Assembly (NCBI RefSeq): GCF_006016075.1
Contig: NZ_CP040093.1
Location: 2,025,501-2,089,500, forward strand
Origin: Caloramator sp. E03
Lineage (GTDB): Bacteria; Bacillota; Clostridia; Clostridiales; Caloramatoraceae
Reading direction: 5' to 3'
DNA length: 64,000 nucleotides
The translations under genes and the position numbers were made by a program. A model generated the notes under the pieces. That model had not been told where the DNA came from. It ran no database searches and saw nothing but the letters and a program-made list of their open reading frames with translations. This document shows positions 47,866-59,949 of the stretch, one piece after another (positions within the stretch are counted from its first letter, which is position 1; each line of letters opens with the position of its first letter).

Positions 47866-50037
47866 GTGTCGAAGAAAAAAATAAAGGTAACATTGTTTTT
47901 TATTATGTTTATGTTTATTTTTGCACAGTTTGAAGCATACTATGCAGCAACTTCAAACAATAATTCTTTTATACCCTATAAAGCTATAATTACAGCAACA
48001 AGTCTTACTATAAGGCAAACACCTTCAACAACAGGTAAAGTAGTAGGATATTATAAAAAAGGAACTGTTGTTGATGTAATAGGTCAGTCAGGAAGCTTTT
48101 TAAAGACATCAAAAGGGTATATAGCCTCAGCCTACACTAAAAAATACACATCAGGGGTTTTAAGTAGTTCAACCACTGTATCAAGGGGGACAAGCTTTAC
48201 ACCTTATAAGGTAATTATAACATCAAGTTATCTTAATATAAGACAAGGACCTTCAACAAGCTATAAAATTGTAGGAAAATATTATAAAAATAATATTGTT
48301 GATGTAATAGGTCAGTCGGGAAGCTTTTTAAAGACATCAAAAGGATATATAGCTTCAGCCTACACTAAAAAATACGTAAGCTCAACATCTACTCAAACAA
48401 GCCAAGTAAATAATCCGCCTTTATATAGGGCAAAGGTTATAGCAAGTATTCTTTCAATTAGGCAGCAGCCTTCAGCATCTTCAAAGGAAGTTGGGACTTA
48501 TTACAGAGGAGATGTTGTTGATATATTTGGCAGGGAAGGAGACTTTCTAAAAACAAGCAAGGGATATATTTACGAAGCATATACTCAAAGAATACAGGAA
48601 ACTTCAAGAGGCGATTCAAGCCAGTCTGATAATATAGGTAAATATATAATGGTAAATGAAGATACCCAGCTTCTTTTAAGTACAAGCGGGGTTCATGATG
48701 AAAGATATGCTGTTAAAGGTAAAATATTTAAAATTGTTGATGAAGAAAATGGGTATTTTAAAATTAAAATGGGTGCCATATATGGCTATATAAGCCCAAG
48801 TAATGTAACAATTCTTAATTATCAGCCTAAAGATAAAGTGACGTTAGGATGGAATTACATAAGTGCAAAATCATCAAATTCTGTTTATTATAATGATAGC
48901 AGCGATTATATTAACATCAATTCTGCAACTCTTGGACTTGATATAATATCTCCAACGTGGTTTTATATGACAGGAGATTATAATAACCCTTCATCAATAA
49001 AGGTTGCAGAAAAGGCTGATAGGGAATATGTTATAAGGGCACATAGAAATGGATATGAAGTGCATGGCCTTTTTTCTGAGTTTAGTGCAAATAGGGCTTA
49101 TGCGATGTTTACTAATTCACAGATTCGCCAAAATGTAATTGATAATGTAGTAAAATATGCACTTATCTATAACCTTGATGGTATAAATATTGATTTTGAG
49201 GCCCTTGGAGTAAAAAATAAGGCTTATTTTACAGCCTTTGTAAAGGATTTATCTGAAAGGCTTCACAAGGCAGGTCTTACTGTTTCGGTAGATGTTACAA
49301 AGATTACAACTGACAGCAATATATATTCAGGAGGATATGACAGGCTTGAACTTTCAAAGTATGTTGATTATGTTATACTTATGGCCTATGATGAACATTA
49401 TTCAGGCTCAAAGCAAGCTGGTTCTGTAGGTTCATATCCTTGGGTTGATGCTTCAGTGAAGCAACTCTTAAATATTGGTATACCATCAAATAAGCTAATT
49501 TTAGGAATACCTTTTTATGCAAGAGAATATACTTTATCTGTAAGCCAGGCTTCTCAATTTGTAATTTTTAACACTGATCAAAGTGGTATTTATAGCCAAC
49601 CAACATTAAGTGATGATTATAAACTTGAAAATGCTACTGAAAGTGGAAGCTATAAATACATTTCTAAAGCAGATGGATGGTATACGGTAGAATATAATGG
49701 AGGACAAGCCTTTATACCTGAAAATGATGCTTCCCTTGTACAGATAGGAAATAATAGTGAGACTGTTATTGATTCAAGAGCACTTAAGATGCAGGCAGTA
49801 AGTGATAATAAAGTAAAATATAATGGAAGAGTATATTTTGATAATAATGCAAAACAAAATGTACTTGAATATTATGATTCTAATGGAAATAAACGTTTAA
49901 CGTGGATAGAAGATGCCACCTCAGTATCCTGGAGAATGGATATAGTAAATCAATATAATCTTAAAGGATGTGCAGCTTGGCAGATAGGTCTTGAAACAAG
50001 AGATATTTGGGATATTATTAAACAAAAGCTGAAGTAA
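47866..50037 (+). CDS. Secreted GH18-family glycosidase with N-terminal SH3b repeats
   Basis: 723 residues from GTG 47866 (AAGAGGTG upstream). A signal peptide (residues 1-28) is followed by three bacterial SH3 repeats of about 70 residues (LTIRQTPSTTGKVVGYY, LNIRQGPSTSYKIVGKY, LSIRQQPSASSKEVGTY; each ends with FLKTSKGYI) and a weaker fourth, which should bind the cell wall. The C-terminal half is a GH18 barrel with the catalytic motif LDGINIDFEAL (Glu at its end) and VDYVILMAYDEHY. Similar YaaH/YdhD-type proteins cut peptidoglycan in spores or the cortex. The first two SH3 repeats are nearly identical in part, a sign of recent duplication. No LysM domain. Confidence 0.88.
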   Translation: MSKKKIKVTLFFIMFMFIFAQFEAYYAATSNNNSFIPYKAIITATSLTIRQTPSTTGKVVGYYKKGTVVDVIGQSGSFLKTSKGYIASAYTKKYTSGVLSSSTTVSRGTSFTPYKVIITSSYLNIRQGPSTSYKIVGKYYKNNIVDVIGQSGSFLKTSKGYIASAYTKKYVSSTSTQTSQVNNPPLYRAKVIASILSIRQQPSASSKEVGTYYRGDVVDIFGREGDFLKTSKGYIYEAYTQRIQETSRGDSSQSDNIGKYIMVNEDTQLLLSTSGVHDERYAVKGKIFKIVDEENGYFKIKMGAIYGYISPSNVTILNYQPKDKVTLGWNYISAKSSNSVYYNDSSDYININSATLGLDIISPTWFYMTGDYNNPSSIKVAEKADREYVIRAHRNGYEVHGLFSEFSANRAYAMFTNSQIRQNVIDNVVKYALIYNLDGINIDFEALGVKNKAYFTAFVKDLSERLHKAGLTVSVDVTKITTDSNIYSGGYDRLELSKYVDYVILMAYDEHYSGSKQAGSVGSYPWVDASVKQLLNIGIPSNKLILGIPFYAREYTLSVSQASQFVIFNTDQSGIYSQPTLSDDYKLENATESGSYKYISKADGWYTVEYNGGQAFIPENDASLVQIGNNSETVIDSRALKMQAVSDNKVKYNGRVYFDNNAKQNVLEYYDSNGNKRLTWIEDATSVSWRMDIVNQYNLKGCAAWQIGLETRDIWDIIKQKLK

Positions 50038-50056
50038 CATGCTTCAGCTTTTGCTA
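50024..50056 (+). terminator. Terminator after the GH18 gene
   Basis: Perfect stem AAAAGCTGAAG/CTTCAGCTTTT (50024-50034, 50042-50052), overlapping the last codons of the gene. Confidence 0.75.
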
Positions 50057-50109
50057 TTTTATAAATAATTGATATAATTAGCTTAAATATATCTCTTGGA
50101 GGAATTTTT

Positions 50110-50925
50110 ATGGATATATATGCATTTATAGGTAGGAGTGGAACTGGCAAAAGTTATAAGGCACAATATGTAGCGGGATGTTATGATATAGAGTATATTA
50201 TTGACGATGGATTGTTAATTAAAGGTAATAAGGTAATCGCTGGAGTATCGGCAAAAAAGGAGAGTACCAGGATTGCTGCTGTAAAAAGGGCTGTTTTTAA
50301 AGATGCAGAGCATAGAGAAAAGATAAAAGAAGCAATAAGAGAGCATGCTATTGATAAGCTTCTCATAATTGGTACTTCAGAGCACATGATAAAGAGTATA
50401 ATAGATGCTCTTGAACTTGATAGGGATTATAAGATAATAAGGATTGAAGATGTTTCTGAGCCTGAAGAAATAGAAGAAGCTACAAAATCAAGAAGAGTAA
50501 AAGGAAAGCACGTTATTCCAGTACCTACCTTTGAAATTAAAAAGGATTTTTCAGGTTATTTTCTTGATTCAATAAAAATGCTAACAAATAAAAGTAACAA
50601 GGAGCATGATTTGGAAAAAACAGTTGTAAGGCCAACCTTTAGCTACCTTGGGAAATATAATATAACTAACGGTGCACTAAAAACTATAATATTTGAGTCT
50701 GCAAAGGAAAATGATAGGGTTGCAAGAGTTTTATTCATAGATATTGAAAATAAACCAAACGGTATAATAATAAATCTATCATTATCTCTTTACCTTAAGG
50801 AGCCTTTAAATATTACTGCTAAAAATATTATGGAAAGAGTTAAAGATAACGTTGAATATATGACAGGAATAAATATAATAAGCGTTAATATACTTATAAA
50901 ATCAATAAAGATAGATCAGGAGTGA
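50110..50925 (+). CDS. P-loop ATPase-like protein with C-terminal Asp23-like domain
   Basis: 271 residues. Residues 8-15 (GRSGTGKS) form a Walker A motif at the start of a small nucleotide-binding domain (DDGLLIKG; LLIIGTSEHM). The C-terminal part from about 185 (LGKYNITNGALKTIIFESAKEN..., NLSLSLYLKEPLNITAKNIMERVKDNVEYMTGINIISVNILIKSI) resembles the Asp23/Gls24 (DUF322) envelope stress domain. No membrane segment. The two-domain arrangement is conserved in some Clostridia but its role is not known. It starts a three-gene cluster with the glycosylase (4 nt gap). Confidence 0.75.
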   Translation: MDIYAFIGRSGTGKSYKAQYVAGCYDIEYIIDDGLLIKGNKVIAGVSAKKESTRIAAVKRAVFKDAEHREKIKEAIREHAIDKLLIIGTSEHMIKSIIDALELDRDYKIIRIEDVSEPEEIEEATKSRRVKGKHVIPVPTFEIKKDFSGYFLDSIKMLTNKSNKEHDLEKTVVRPTFSYLGKYNITNGALKTIIFESAKENDRVARVLFIDIENKPNGIIINLSLSLYLKEPLNITAKNIMERVKDNVEYMTGINIISVNILIKSIKIDQE

Positions 50926-50929
50926 TTAT

Positions 50930-51808
50930 ATGGAAAAAGAAACCTTTGATAAAGGTATAGTTTTTAAAAATATTGAGGATTTTGATTTAAAGCACACCTT
51001 TGACTGTGGCCAGTGTTTTAGATGGATTGAAAATAATGATGGCAGTTTTACTGGGGTTGCATTTAAAAAGGCAGTTAGAATATATAAAAAGGATAAAGAT
51101 ATATATATTGAAGGGGCAGAATATAATGATGCTGAATTTTGGAAAAGATATCTTGATTTAAATAGGGATTATAAAGCAATAAAAGATGAGCTCTCAAAGG
51201 ACGAAGTTATGGAAAAGGCAATAAAATACGGATGGGGAATTAGGATTTTAAATCAGGATATGTTTGAAACAGTTATATCATTTATAATATCAGCAAATAA
51301 TAGAATACCTATGATTAAAAGAACTATTGAGAATATATGTAGAGAATATGGGGATGTGATAGAGCTTAGTGGTAAAAAATATTATACTTTTCCAAGCCCA
51401 AAGGAGCTTGCAAAGGCAAATATAAAGGATCTTGAAAATTTAGGCTGTGGCTTTAGAGCAAAGTACATAGTAGATACTACAAAGGATATATTAAATGGTG
51501 CCTGTGATTTAGATAGTATAAGAAAATTAGATACTGATGATGCTCAAAGGGAGCTTATGAAACTAAAAGGAATAGGTCCTAAGGTTGCAGATTGTATACT
51601 TTTGTTTTCCATGGGAAAACATGACGCTTTTCCAGTTGATGTATGGGTTAAAAGGGTAATGCAGTATTTTTATCTTGCTCCAGATGTTAGCCTTAAAAAG
51701 ATAAGAGATTTTGCAAGAAAAAAGTTTGGGAATTATGCTGGGTTTGCACAAGAGTATCTTTTTTATTACGCAAGGGAATTTATGGGAAGAGAAGGACTTT
51801 CAAAATAA
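50930..51808 (+). CDS. 8-oxoguanine DNA glycosylase, OGG1 type
   Basis: 292 residues. The N-terminal OGG domain (FDLKHTFDCGQCFRW) precedes the HhH-GPD fold with MFETVISFIISANN, the helix-hairpin-helix LKGIGPKVADCILLFSMGKHDAFPVDVWVKR, containing the catalytic Lys (GPKVAD) and Asp (PVDVW). It removes 8-oxoguanine and nicks the strand by beta-elimination. No iron-sulfur cysteines, consistent with OGG1 rather than MutY or Nth. Confidence 0.93.
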   Translation: MEKETFDKGIVFKNIEDFDLKHTFDCGQCFRWIENNDGSFTGVAFKKAVRIYKKDKDIYIEGAEYNDAEFWKRYLDLNRDYKAIKDELSKDEVMEKAIKYGWGIRILNQDMFETVISFIISANNRIPMIKRTIENICREYGDVIELSGKKYYTFPSPKELAKANIKDLENLGCGFRAKYIVDTTKDILNGACDLDSIRKLDTDDAQRELMKLKGIGPKVADCILLFSMGKHDAFPVDVWVKRVMQYFYLAPDVSLKKIRDFARKKFGNYAGFAQEYLFYYAREFMGREGLSK

Positions 51809-51878
51809 CATGAATAAATTTTCATTAAATAGAAAATATTAGATTATAATTAAAGAAAGAATTATTAAGGAGGCTCCC

Positions 51879-53495
51879 ATGGCACCTATTCTTAAATATA
51901 AGAAAGTTAAATTAAATAATTCTATTGTACCCCAGGTTTTTATTAAAAAGGATGATGGAATAATTTATTTTGATAGAATAAACCCTGATGAGGCAAGGTT
52001 TTGCATTTTAGATGATAATGGTGAGAAAAACTTTGAAGTTTCAACTGGGCAGGGCATTATAACTTTAAATGGGGATATGTATATTGCAGATATTAAAAAT
52101 GGTACTATACTAAAAAAGTATTTGCCTTCGGGTGAAGTTGAGAGAAGCATTAAAATAGAAGGAATATTTTATGATTTTAAAATTTCTGCTTATGGTGAAC
52201 TTATTTGTCTTGGCAATATTGGCAGTGAGACGGTAATTAAGATATATAGCAATAATTTTAATGAAATGTGTACAATATTTGTTAAAGATATTTTCTTTGG
52301 AAGCTGTATATTCCTAGAGGAAGATAAAATATATGTTGCAGGATTTGATAAAAATATGAACTTTGAAATAGTAAAAATAAATTATATTGGTAGTATGCTT
52401 AATAAATGGCATATTGATTATAAGTATAATAAAAAGATTATTGTTAAGATGGAAAAATATAAAAACTATTTCATTATGCTAACAATAGGTAAAAAAGGAA
52501 ACATGATGCTTTATGATGCTGATAAAAATATCTTAAGGGAAATATACCCTGATGATTTTGAAATAGAAAATTTTTTGGATTTTAATATTTATGGGGATAC
52601 TATATCCATTCTTGGAGAAAGATATATATTGGATGTTCAAATAGAAGATATATTAAACTATAATCACAGAAAAAAAATTAAAAAGTTTATCTTTCAAAGC
52701 CAAATGTTTTATTATACCTATGCAATGTATTATAGCAATCTTTCAACAGAAATACTTTTCTTATGTAAATATACAGTACCGTTTGTTTTTGTTTTTTATA
52801 TAATATCCTTGATTATTAAATTCCCAATAGATATATTAGCCCTGCTTTATTTTTTACCGATTTTAAACTTTACAATAGCTTCAATAAAAAGCTTTATACT
52901 ATTTTTAAAAAAGTCCAAAAGGATTGAACAGCTTCTTTATATAAATCAGTTTGAAGGCTTAAAAGATATAAATATATTGCCTTTTTATATGTCCTTAACT
53001 GTATTTTGCATAGAGGGATTTATAAACTATCCAAACTTTTATATTCTACCTAATGTATTGATTGCAATTTTATTTTATTTTACTTTCTACTATATAAGTA
53101 AATTTGCTATAGAATATATAAAAAATAACAACGACAGCATAGTAATAGAGCTTTTAAAAAGTGATGATCTAATTTTTAAAGAATACATTAATAACATAGT
53201 AAGATGTCTTAAGGAAAAGAAAAGTGAAAAGATTTTAATAGAGATTATAGCTGATGAGGATATAAATTCAATAATACCTTTAAAATGGCAAAGAAGCAGG
53301 AAAAGTATAATAAGAGGTTTTAAATTTGATGTGAATTCAAATTGTTTAAAGACATTATTAGATTTTTCAAAACGCGATATAAAATATTCAAGAATTGGTA
53401 TACTAACTGATTATATAAGCTATATGAAAAATGAAATAAATATTAAAAAGATTAAAATGGATATTGTGGATAAAGATTCTCAATTTGATTTTTAA
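51879..53495 (+). CDS. Unknown protein, beta-rich N-terminal half with four central membrane segments
   Basis: 538 residues with a strong AAGGAGG site. No signal peptide. The first 285 residues consist of short beta-strand repeats ending in acidic turns (FCILDDNGEKNFEVSTGQG, MYIADIKNGTILKKY, ICLGNIGSETVIKIY, IYVAGFDKN), like a small cytosolic NHL/WD-type propeller. Hydrophobic segments lie at about 297-320, 323-348, 372-388 and 393-412. The last 125 residues are charged (Lys/Glu rich) and soluble. I do not recognise a family. It is followed by a long gap before groES, and is probably the last gene of its unit. Confidence 0.6.
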   Translation: MAPILKYKKVKLNNSIVPQVFIKKDDGIIYFDRINPDEARFCILDDNGEKNFEVSTGQGIITLNGDMYIADIKNGTILKKYLPSGEVERSIKIEGIFYDFKISAYGELICLGNIGSETVIKIYSNNFNEMCTIFVKDIFFGSCIFLEEDKIYVAGFDKNMNFEIVKINYIGSMLNKWHIDYKYNKKIIVKMEKYKNYFIMLTIGKKGNMMLYDADKNILREIYPDDFEIENFLDFNIYGDTISILGERYILDVQIEDILNYNHRKKIKKFIFQSQMFYYTYAMYYSNLSTEILFLCKYTVPFVFVFYIISLIIKFPIDILALLYFLPILNFTIASIKSFILFLKKSKRIEQLLYINQFEGLKDINILPFYMSLTVFCIEGFINYPNFYILPNVLIAILFYFTFYYISKFAIEYIKNNNDSIVIELLKSDDLIFKEYINNIVRCLKEKKSEKILIEIIADEDINSIIPLKWQRSRKSIIRGFKFDVNSNCLKTLLDFSKRDIKYSRIGILTDYISYMKNEINIKKIKMDIVDKDSQFDF

Positions 53496-53597
53496 TATAT
53501 TATTGTGAAAAATAAAGTAAAAAAGAGAAAACTGATGATATAATCATTTATTTAAGATTATTCGTATTTTTTAGCTTGTTTAGTTATTTATAACAAT

Positions 53598-53626
53598 TTG
53601 ATAATAAAGTACCATTTATTTAATAT
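53598..53626 (+). promoter_or_regulatory. groESL promoter
   Basis: TTGATA (53598-53603), 17-nt spacer, TAATAT (53621-53626); TATAAT overlaps at 53624-53629. It lies just before the CIRCE element. Confidence 0.6.
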
Positions 53627-53637
53627 AATAATTGTGA

Positions 53638-53664
53638 TTAGCACTCATTTAAAGTGAGTGCTAA
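53638..53664 (+). promoter_or_regulatory. CIRCE element (HrcA operator)
   Basis: TTAGCACTC (53638-53646), 9-nt spacer, GAGTGCTAA (53656-53664), a perfect CIRCE. HrcA bound here represses groESL until heat shock. The hrcA gene is not in the window. Confidence 0.96.
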
Positions 53665-53686
53665 CAAAATGGGATTATAATTATAA

Positions 53687-53998
<312 letters not shown>

Positions 53999-54010
53999 AT
54001 TTTATGTTAG

Positions 54011-55651
<1,641 letters not shown>

Positions 55652-55681
55652 TAAAAAAGCTCCCGATTGGGAGCTTTTTTA
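55652..55681 (+). terminator. Terminator of groESL
   Basis: A 13-bp perfect stem (55652-55664 with 55669-55681), GATT loop, A- and T-rich flanks. Confidence 0.9.
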
Positions 55682-55804
55682 TTTAGCTTTTTCAATTAAA
55701 TTAAAAAATTACATTTAATAAGTAACAGGTCATGACTAATCAATAGCCACAACGACGGAATGAAAAAGTTTGTCACTTGTCAACTGGGTAACACTTTTTT
55801 TCTC

Positions 55805-55845
55805 TTTTCTCCATCTCCGGTGCCAGGCACCAAGGATGGAGAAAA
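55805..55845. repeat. REP-like nested palindrome with GGTGCC-A-GGCACC core
   Basis: Outer arms 55805-55814 and 55836-55845 pair perfectly over 10 bp, two more pairs follow, then a 2x2 internal loop, then GGTGCC (55819-55824) and GGCACC (55826-55831). The GC-rich core is foreign to this AT-rich spacer. It sits between two convergent transcripts (groEL and sdpI). Repeats of this form are often extragenic palindromes moved by Y1 transposases; no such gene is in the window. Confidence 0.55.
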
Positions 55846-55868
55846 CTTTTTCACACTAACCGTCCCTG

Positions 55869-56525
55869 TTATTTCATAATTTTTTTATATAAATTGTATG
55901 AATAAACAATAGGAATTGCTGATATTATTATTGTTATAATTATTATGCCAACAAATGCTATATTGTTGCTGAAAAAGCCTAAAACTGCAATTATAAAGCC
56001 TCCAGCAACCCAAAGAGGTGCTGATAATCTGTGCGTTTTTGTCCAAACCGCTTCATTTGCTAAAGTCCAAGGGGTTCTTATTCCAACAAAGTAGTTGTGC
56101 TTTATTCTTCCCATTTGATTACCAAGGAGCATAAACATTATTCCAACAGATAAAGTAACTATACTTCCTATATTAATCTTATAACCAAGGGAATAAAATA
56201 TAGTTATTAATTGAAGTGTTATGAAGAAAAAATGAAAGGTGTATCTTATAATGTTATATGCAGGTTCAAATTTTTCATAGTTTTCCTTTTTAGGATCAAG
56301 ATTTGGAAGAATTAAAAATAAAAAATAAAAGCCGATGTTCATAAGGTTTAAACTTAAGATTCCAGATAACTTCCCGGAATAGGCATCAACCTCTCCTTTT
56401 ATGTTCCAATGACGTGGAATTCTATCAGGAAGCTTTGGATAAAGTATTATGCTTATTAATAGTGTTAAAGTCATAAGAGAAATTATAGGCCAATCTTTTT
56501 TAAGCTTTTTTATTATTTTCTTCAT
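55869..56525 (-). CDS. sdpI: SdpI-family membrane protein (DUF1648/SdpI)
   Basis: 218 residues from ATG 56525, 8 nt after AAGGAGG. About six membrane segments; an N-terminal DUF1648 unit (YPKLPDRIPRHWNIKGEVDAYSGK) and a SdpI unit (GNQMGRIKHNYFVGIRTPWTLANEAVWTKTHRLSAPLWV) are present. In Bacillus subtilis SdpI is the immunity protein against the SdpC killing toxin and relieves SdpR repression. No sdpC gene is visible here, so this may be a general membrane-protective protein. It overlaps sdpR by 26 nt. Confidence 0.9.
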   Translation of the reverse strand: MKKIIKKLKKDWPIISLMTLTLLISIILYPKLPDRIPRHWNIKGEVDAYSGKLSGILSLNLMNIGFYFLFLILPNLDPKKENYEKFEPAYNIIRYTFHFFFITLQLITIFYSLGYKINIGSIVTLSVGIMFMLLGNQMGRIKHNYFVGIRTPWTLANEAVWTKTHRLSAPLWVAGGFIIAVLGFFSNNIAFVGIIIITIIISAIPIVYSYNLYKKIMK

Positions 56526-56799
56526 TCTCATTACCTCCTTCATTATAGTCTATTATCTCAAAAAACCATCTTATAATTTCTTGAAAAACAGTAGTATTCA
56601 ATGAATAGTGTATGTTTTGCCCTTTTCTTTCATCACTTATAAGACCTGCTTGTTTTAGAATATTTAGATGGTGGGATATGCTGGGCTTTGTTATATTAAA
56701 GTGCTCTGCAATTTCTCCAGCTGTAAGGTCTGAATTTTTAAGAAGCATAACTATTTTTCTTCTTGTTGGGTCTGATAGAGCTTTAAAGGGTAGATTCAA
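56500..56799 (-). CDS. sdpR: ArsR-family transcriptional regulator (SdpR-like)
   Basis: 99 residues starting at TTG 56799, 9 nt after AAGGAG; an ATG at 56808 directly touches the ribosome site, so a three-residue-longer form is possible. A winged helix of the ArsR type (FKALSDPTRRKIVMLL, TAGEIAEHFNITKPSISHHLNILKQAGLI, GQNIHYSL). It lacks the ELCVCDL metal motif. Coupled to sdpI as in Bacillus, where SdpR represses its own operon. A perfect palindrome lies directly upstream. Confidence 0.88.
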   Translation of the reverse strand: MNLPFKALSDPTRRKIVMLLKNSDLTAGEIAEHFNITKPSISHHLNILKQAGLISDERKGQNIHYSLNTTVFQEIIRWFFEIIDYNEGGNENEENNKKA

Positions 56800-56819
56800 T
56801 ATTATCATCTCCTTCCAAT

Positions 56820-56843
56820 ATATTTAGATAATTATCTAAATAT
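56820..56843 (-). promoter_or_regulatory. Palindromic operator upstream of sdpR
   Basis: A perfect 24-bp palindrome with core TTAGATAATTATCTAA, 21 bp upstream of the sdpR start. Its size and position suit binding of an ArsR-type dimer for autorepression. Confidence 0.6.
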
Positions 56844-56916
56844 TTAATAATATTATATCAATATGTTATAATAAATACAATATATGCTAATCAATTTTAT
56901 TGGTATTGGTAAGGGA

Positions 56917-56946
56917 TTGACTTGTAACTCAACCTTACTTTACAAT
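56917..56946 (+). promoter_or_regulatory. Promoter of larC
   Basis: TTGACT (56917-56922), 18-nt spacer, TACAAT (56941-56946), about 70 nt before the start codon. Confidence 0.55.
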
Positions 56947-57017
56947 AATACTTAGTATCTGTCAGAATATAAAATAAATGATTATATGGTAATAAAATAG
57001 ATAGGAGCAGGAAAGAT

Positions 57018-58205
57018 ATGAAGATATTATATTTTGACTGTTTTTCAGGAATAAGTGGAGATATGACAATAGGGGCACTTGTTGATTTAGGAGTACCAAA
57101 GGATTATCTTTTGTCAGAGCTTAATAAGCTTTCGATATCTAATGAGTATGAAATAGAGATAAAAAAGGGATCAAAGTGTGGCATTAGCGGTACGGATTTT
57201 AAAGTTATTTTAAAGCATCATCACCATCATGATCATCATGACCATGATCACCATGGCAGAAACCTTAAGGATATTGAAAAAATTATAGATGAAAGTACTC
57301 TTAATGATAATGTAAAAAGGACTTCAAAGTACATATTCAATATAATAGCAAAGGCTGAAAGTGAGGTTCATGGAAAGGATATAGATGAAGTCCATTTTCA
57401 CGAGGTTGGAGCAGTAGATTCAATAGTTGATATAGTTGGTACTGCAATATGTATAGATTACATTAAGCCTGATAAAGTACTCTCATCCCCTGTAAATACA
57501 GGGAGAGGTTTTGTAGAATGTGAGCATGGGATAATACCAGTTCCAGCACCAGCAACACTAAAGATATTAAAAAATATTCCAATATACAGCGATGAAAGGG
57601 AATTTGAGCTTACAACCCCAACTGGTGCTGCTATTTTAAAGGGACTTACCCATGAATTTGTAAAACTTCCTGAACTTAAGGTAATAAAGGAAGGCTATGG
57701 GCTTGGAAAGAGGGATACTAAAAAGCCAAATCTTTTAAGGATAATATTAGCAGAAAAGGATATTGAAGATGTGTGTATACTTGAGGCTACAATAGATGAT
57801 ATGAACCCTCAGCTTTATGGGCATTTAATGGATAAACTCTTTGAAGCAGGAGTAAGGGATGTTTATTATACCCCGGTTTATATGAAAAAGAATAGGCCAG
57901 GTATAGTAGTTACAATTACAACTCCTGCTTCAATTAAAGATAAAATTCAAGAGATAATGTTTAAAGAAACAACAACAATTGGCATTAGAAAGTACAGCAT
58001 AGATAGGACTGAACTTTCAAGGGAAATTAAAACTTTAGATACAAAGTATGGAAGTATAAGATTTAAAGTATCAAGCTATAAAGGTGAAATTGTGAATATA
58101 TCTCCTGAATACGAGGATTTAAAAAGTGTTTCTGAAAAATACAATGTACCTTTAAAAAAGGTTGCTTATGATGTTGCCCAATTCGCAAGTGAAAAGCTAA
58201 AGTGA
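57018..58205 (+). CDS. larC: Pyridinium-3,5-bisthiocarboxylic acid mononucleotide nickel chelatase (LarC)
   Basis: 395 residues of the LarC/DUF111 family, which inserts nickel into the pincer cofactor of LarA. FDCFSGISGDMTIGALVDLG at the N-terminus is the family start; a His-rich stretch at residues 67-79 (mainly His and Asp) can store or pass on nickel; FHEVGAVDSIVDIVG and YGLGKRDTKKPN, ATIDDMNPQLYGHLM follow. In Lactobacillus plantarum larC is split and needs ribosomal frameshifting; here it is one uninterrupted frame. Monocistronic, 56 kb from larA. Confidence 0.92.
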   Translation: MKILYFDCFSGISGDMTIGALVDLGVPKDYLLSELNKLSISNEYEIEIKKGSKCGISGTDFKVILKHHHHHDHHDHDHHGRNLKDIEKIIDESTLNDNVKRTSKYIFNIIAKAESEVHGKDIDEVHFHEVGAVDSIVDIVGTAICIDYIKPDKVLSSPVNTGRGFVECEHGIIPVPAPATLKILKNIPIYSDEREFELTTPTGAAILKGLTHEFVKLPELKVIKEGYGLGKRDTKKPNLLRIILAEKDIEDVCILEATIDDMNPQLYGHLMDKLFEAGVRDVYYTPVYMKKNRPGIVVTITTPASIKDKIQEIMFKETTTIGIRKYSIDRTELSREIKTLDTKYGSIRFKVSSYKGEIVNISPEYEDLKSVSEKYNVPLKKVAYDVAQFASEKLK

Positions 58206-58295
58206 TAAATTTTTATCTTTCTATTATTTGTAACCTTGACAGGTATACGTAATAAAGTTTATAATAACGAATAAAAACATAAAAAATAACAAATG

Positions 58296-58419
58296 CTTAC
58301 TCATATAATCCTGAAAATATGGTCAGGAGTTTCTACCGGGAGCCGTAAACTTCCGACTATGAGTAAGGCTGCTTTGCATTTTTTGGCTCTGCACCTTACT
58401 CTGCAGAGTTTTATTTTTT
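58296..58419 (+). promoter_or_regulatory. Guanine riboswitch controlling guaB
   Basis: The purine aptamer has P1 CTTACTCAT/ATGAGTAAG (58296-58304, 58359-58367), the TTTCTACC segment, and GACTAT with a C at 58357 that specifies guanine or hypoxanthine rather than adenine. Downstream, CCTTACTC (58394-58401) can pair with GAGTAAGG (58361-58368) as antiterminator. It is also the loop of the terminator (58387-58393 with 58402-58408) before a T-run. Guanine binding should thus stop guaB transcription. Confidence 0.95.
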
Positions 58420-58421
58420 GA

Positions 58422-59897
<1,476 letters not shown>

Positions 59898-59949
59898 ATA
59901 GTTTAATATACATTTATATGCATATAAAAGCAGTAAAATGGAGGTTATT

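Noticed and set aside
50930-51808. MutY or Nth identity for the glycosylase
   Set aside because: No C-terminal iron-sulfur cysteine cluster, and the N-terminal OGG domain with CGQCFRW is present.
57216-57256. CAT/GAT-rich tandem repeat as a possible non-coding repeat
   Set aside because: It encodes the His/Asp-rich nickel-binding segment of LarC.
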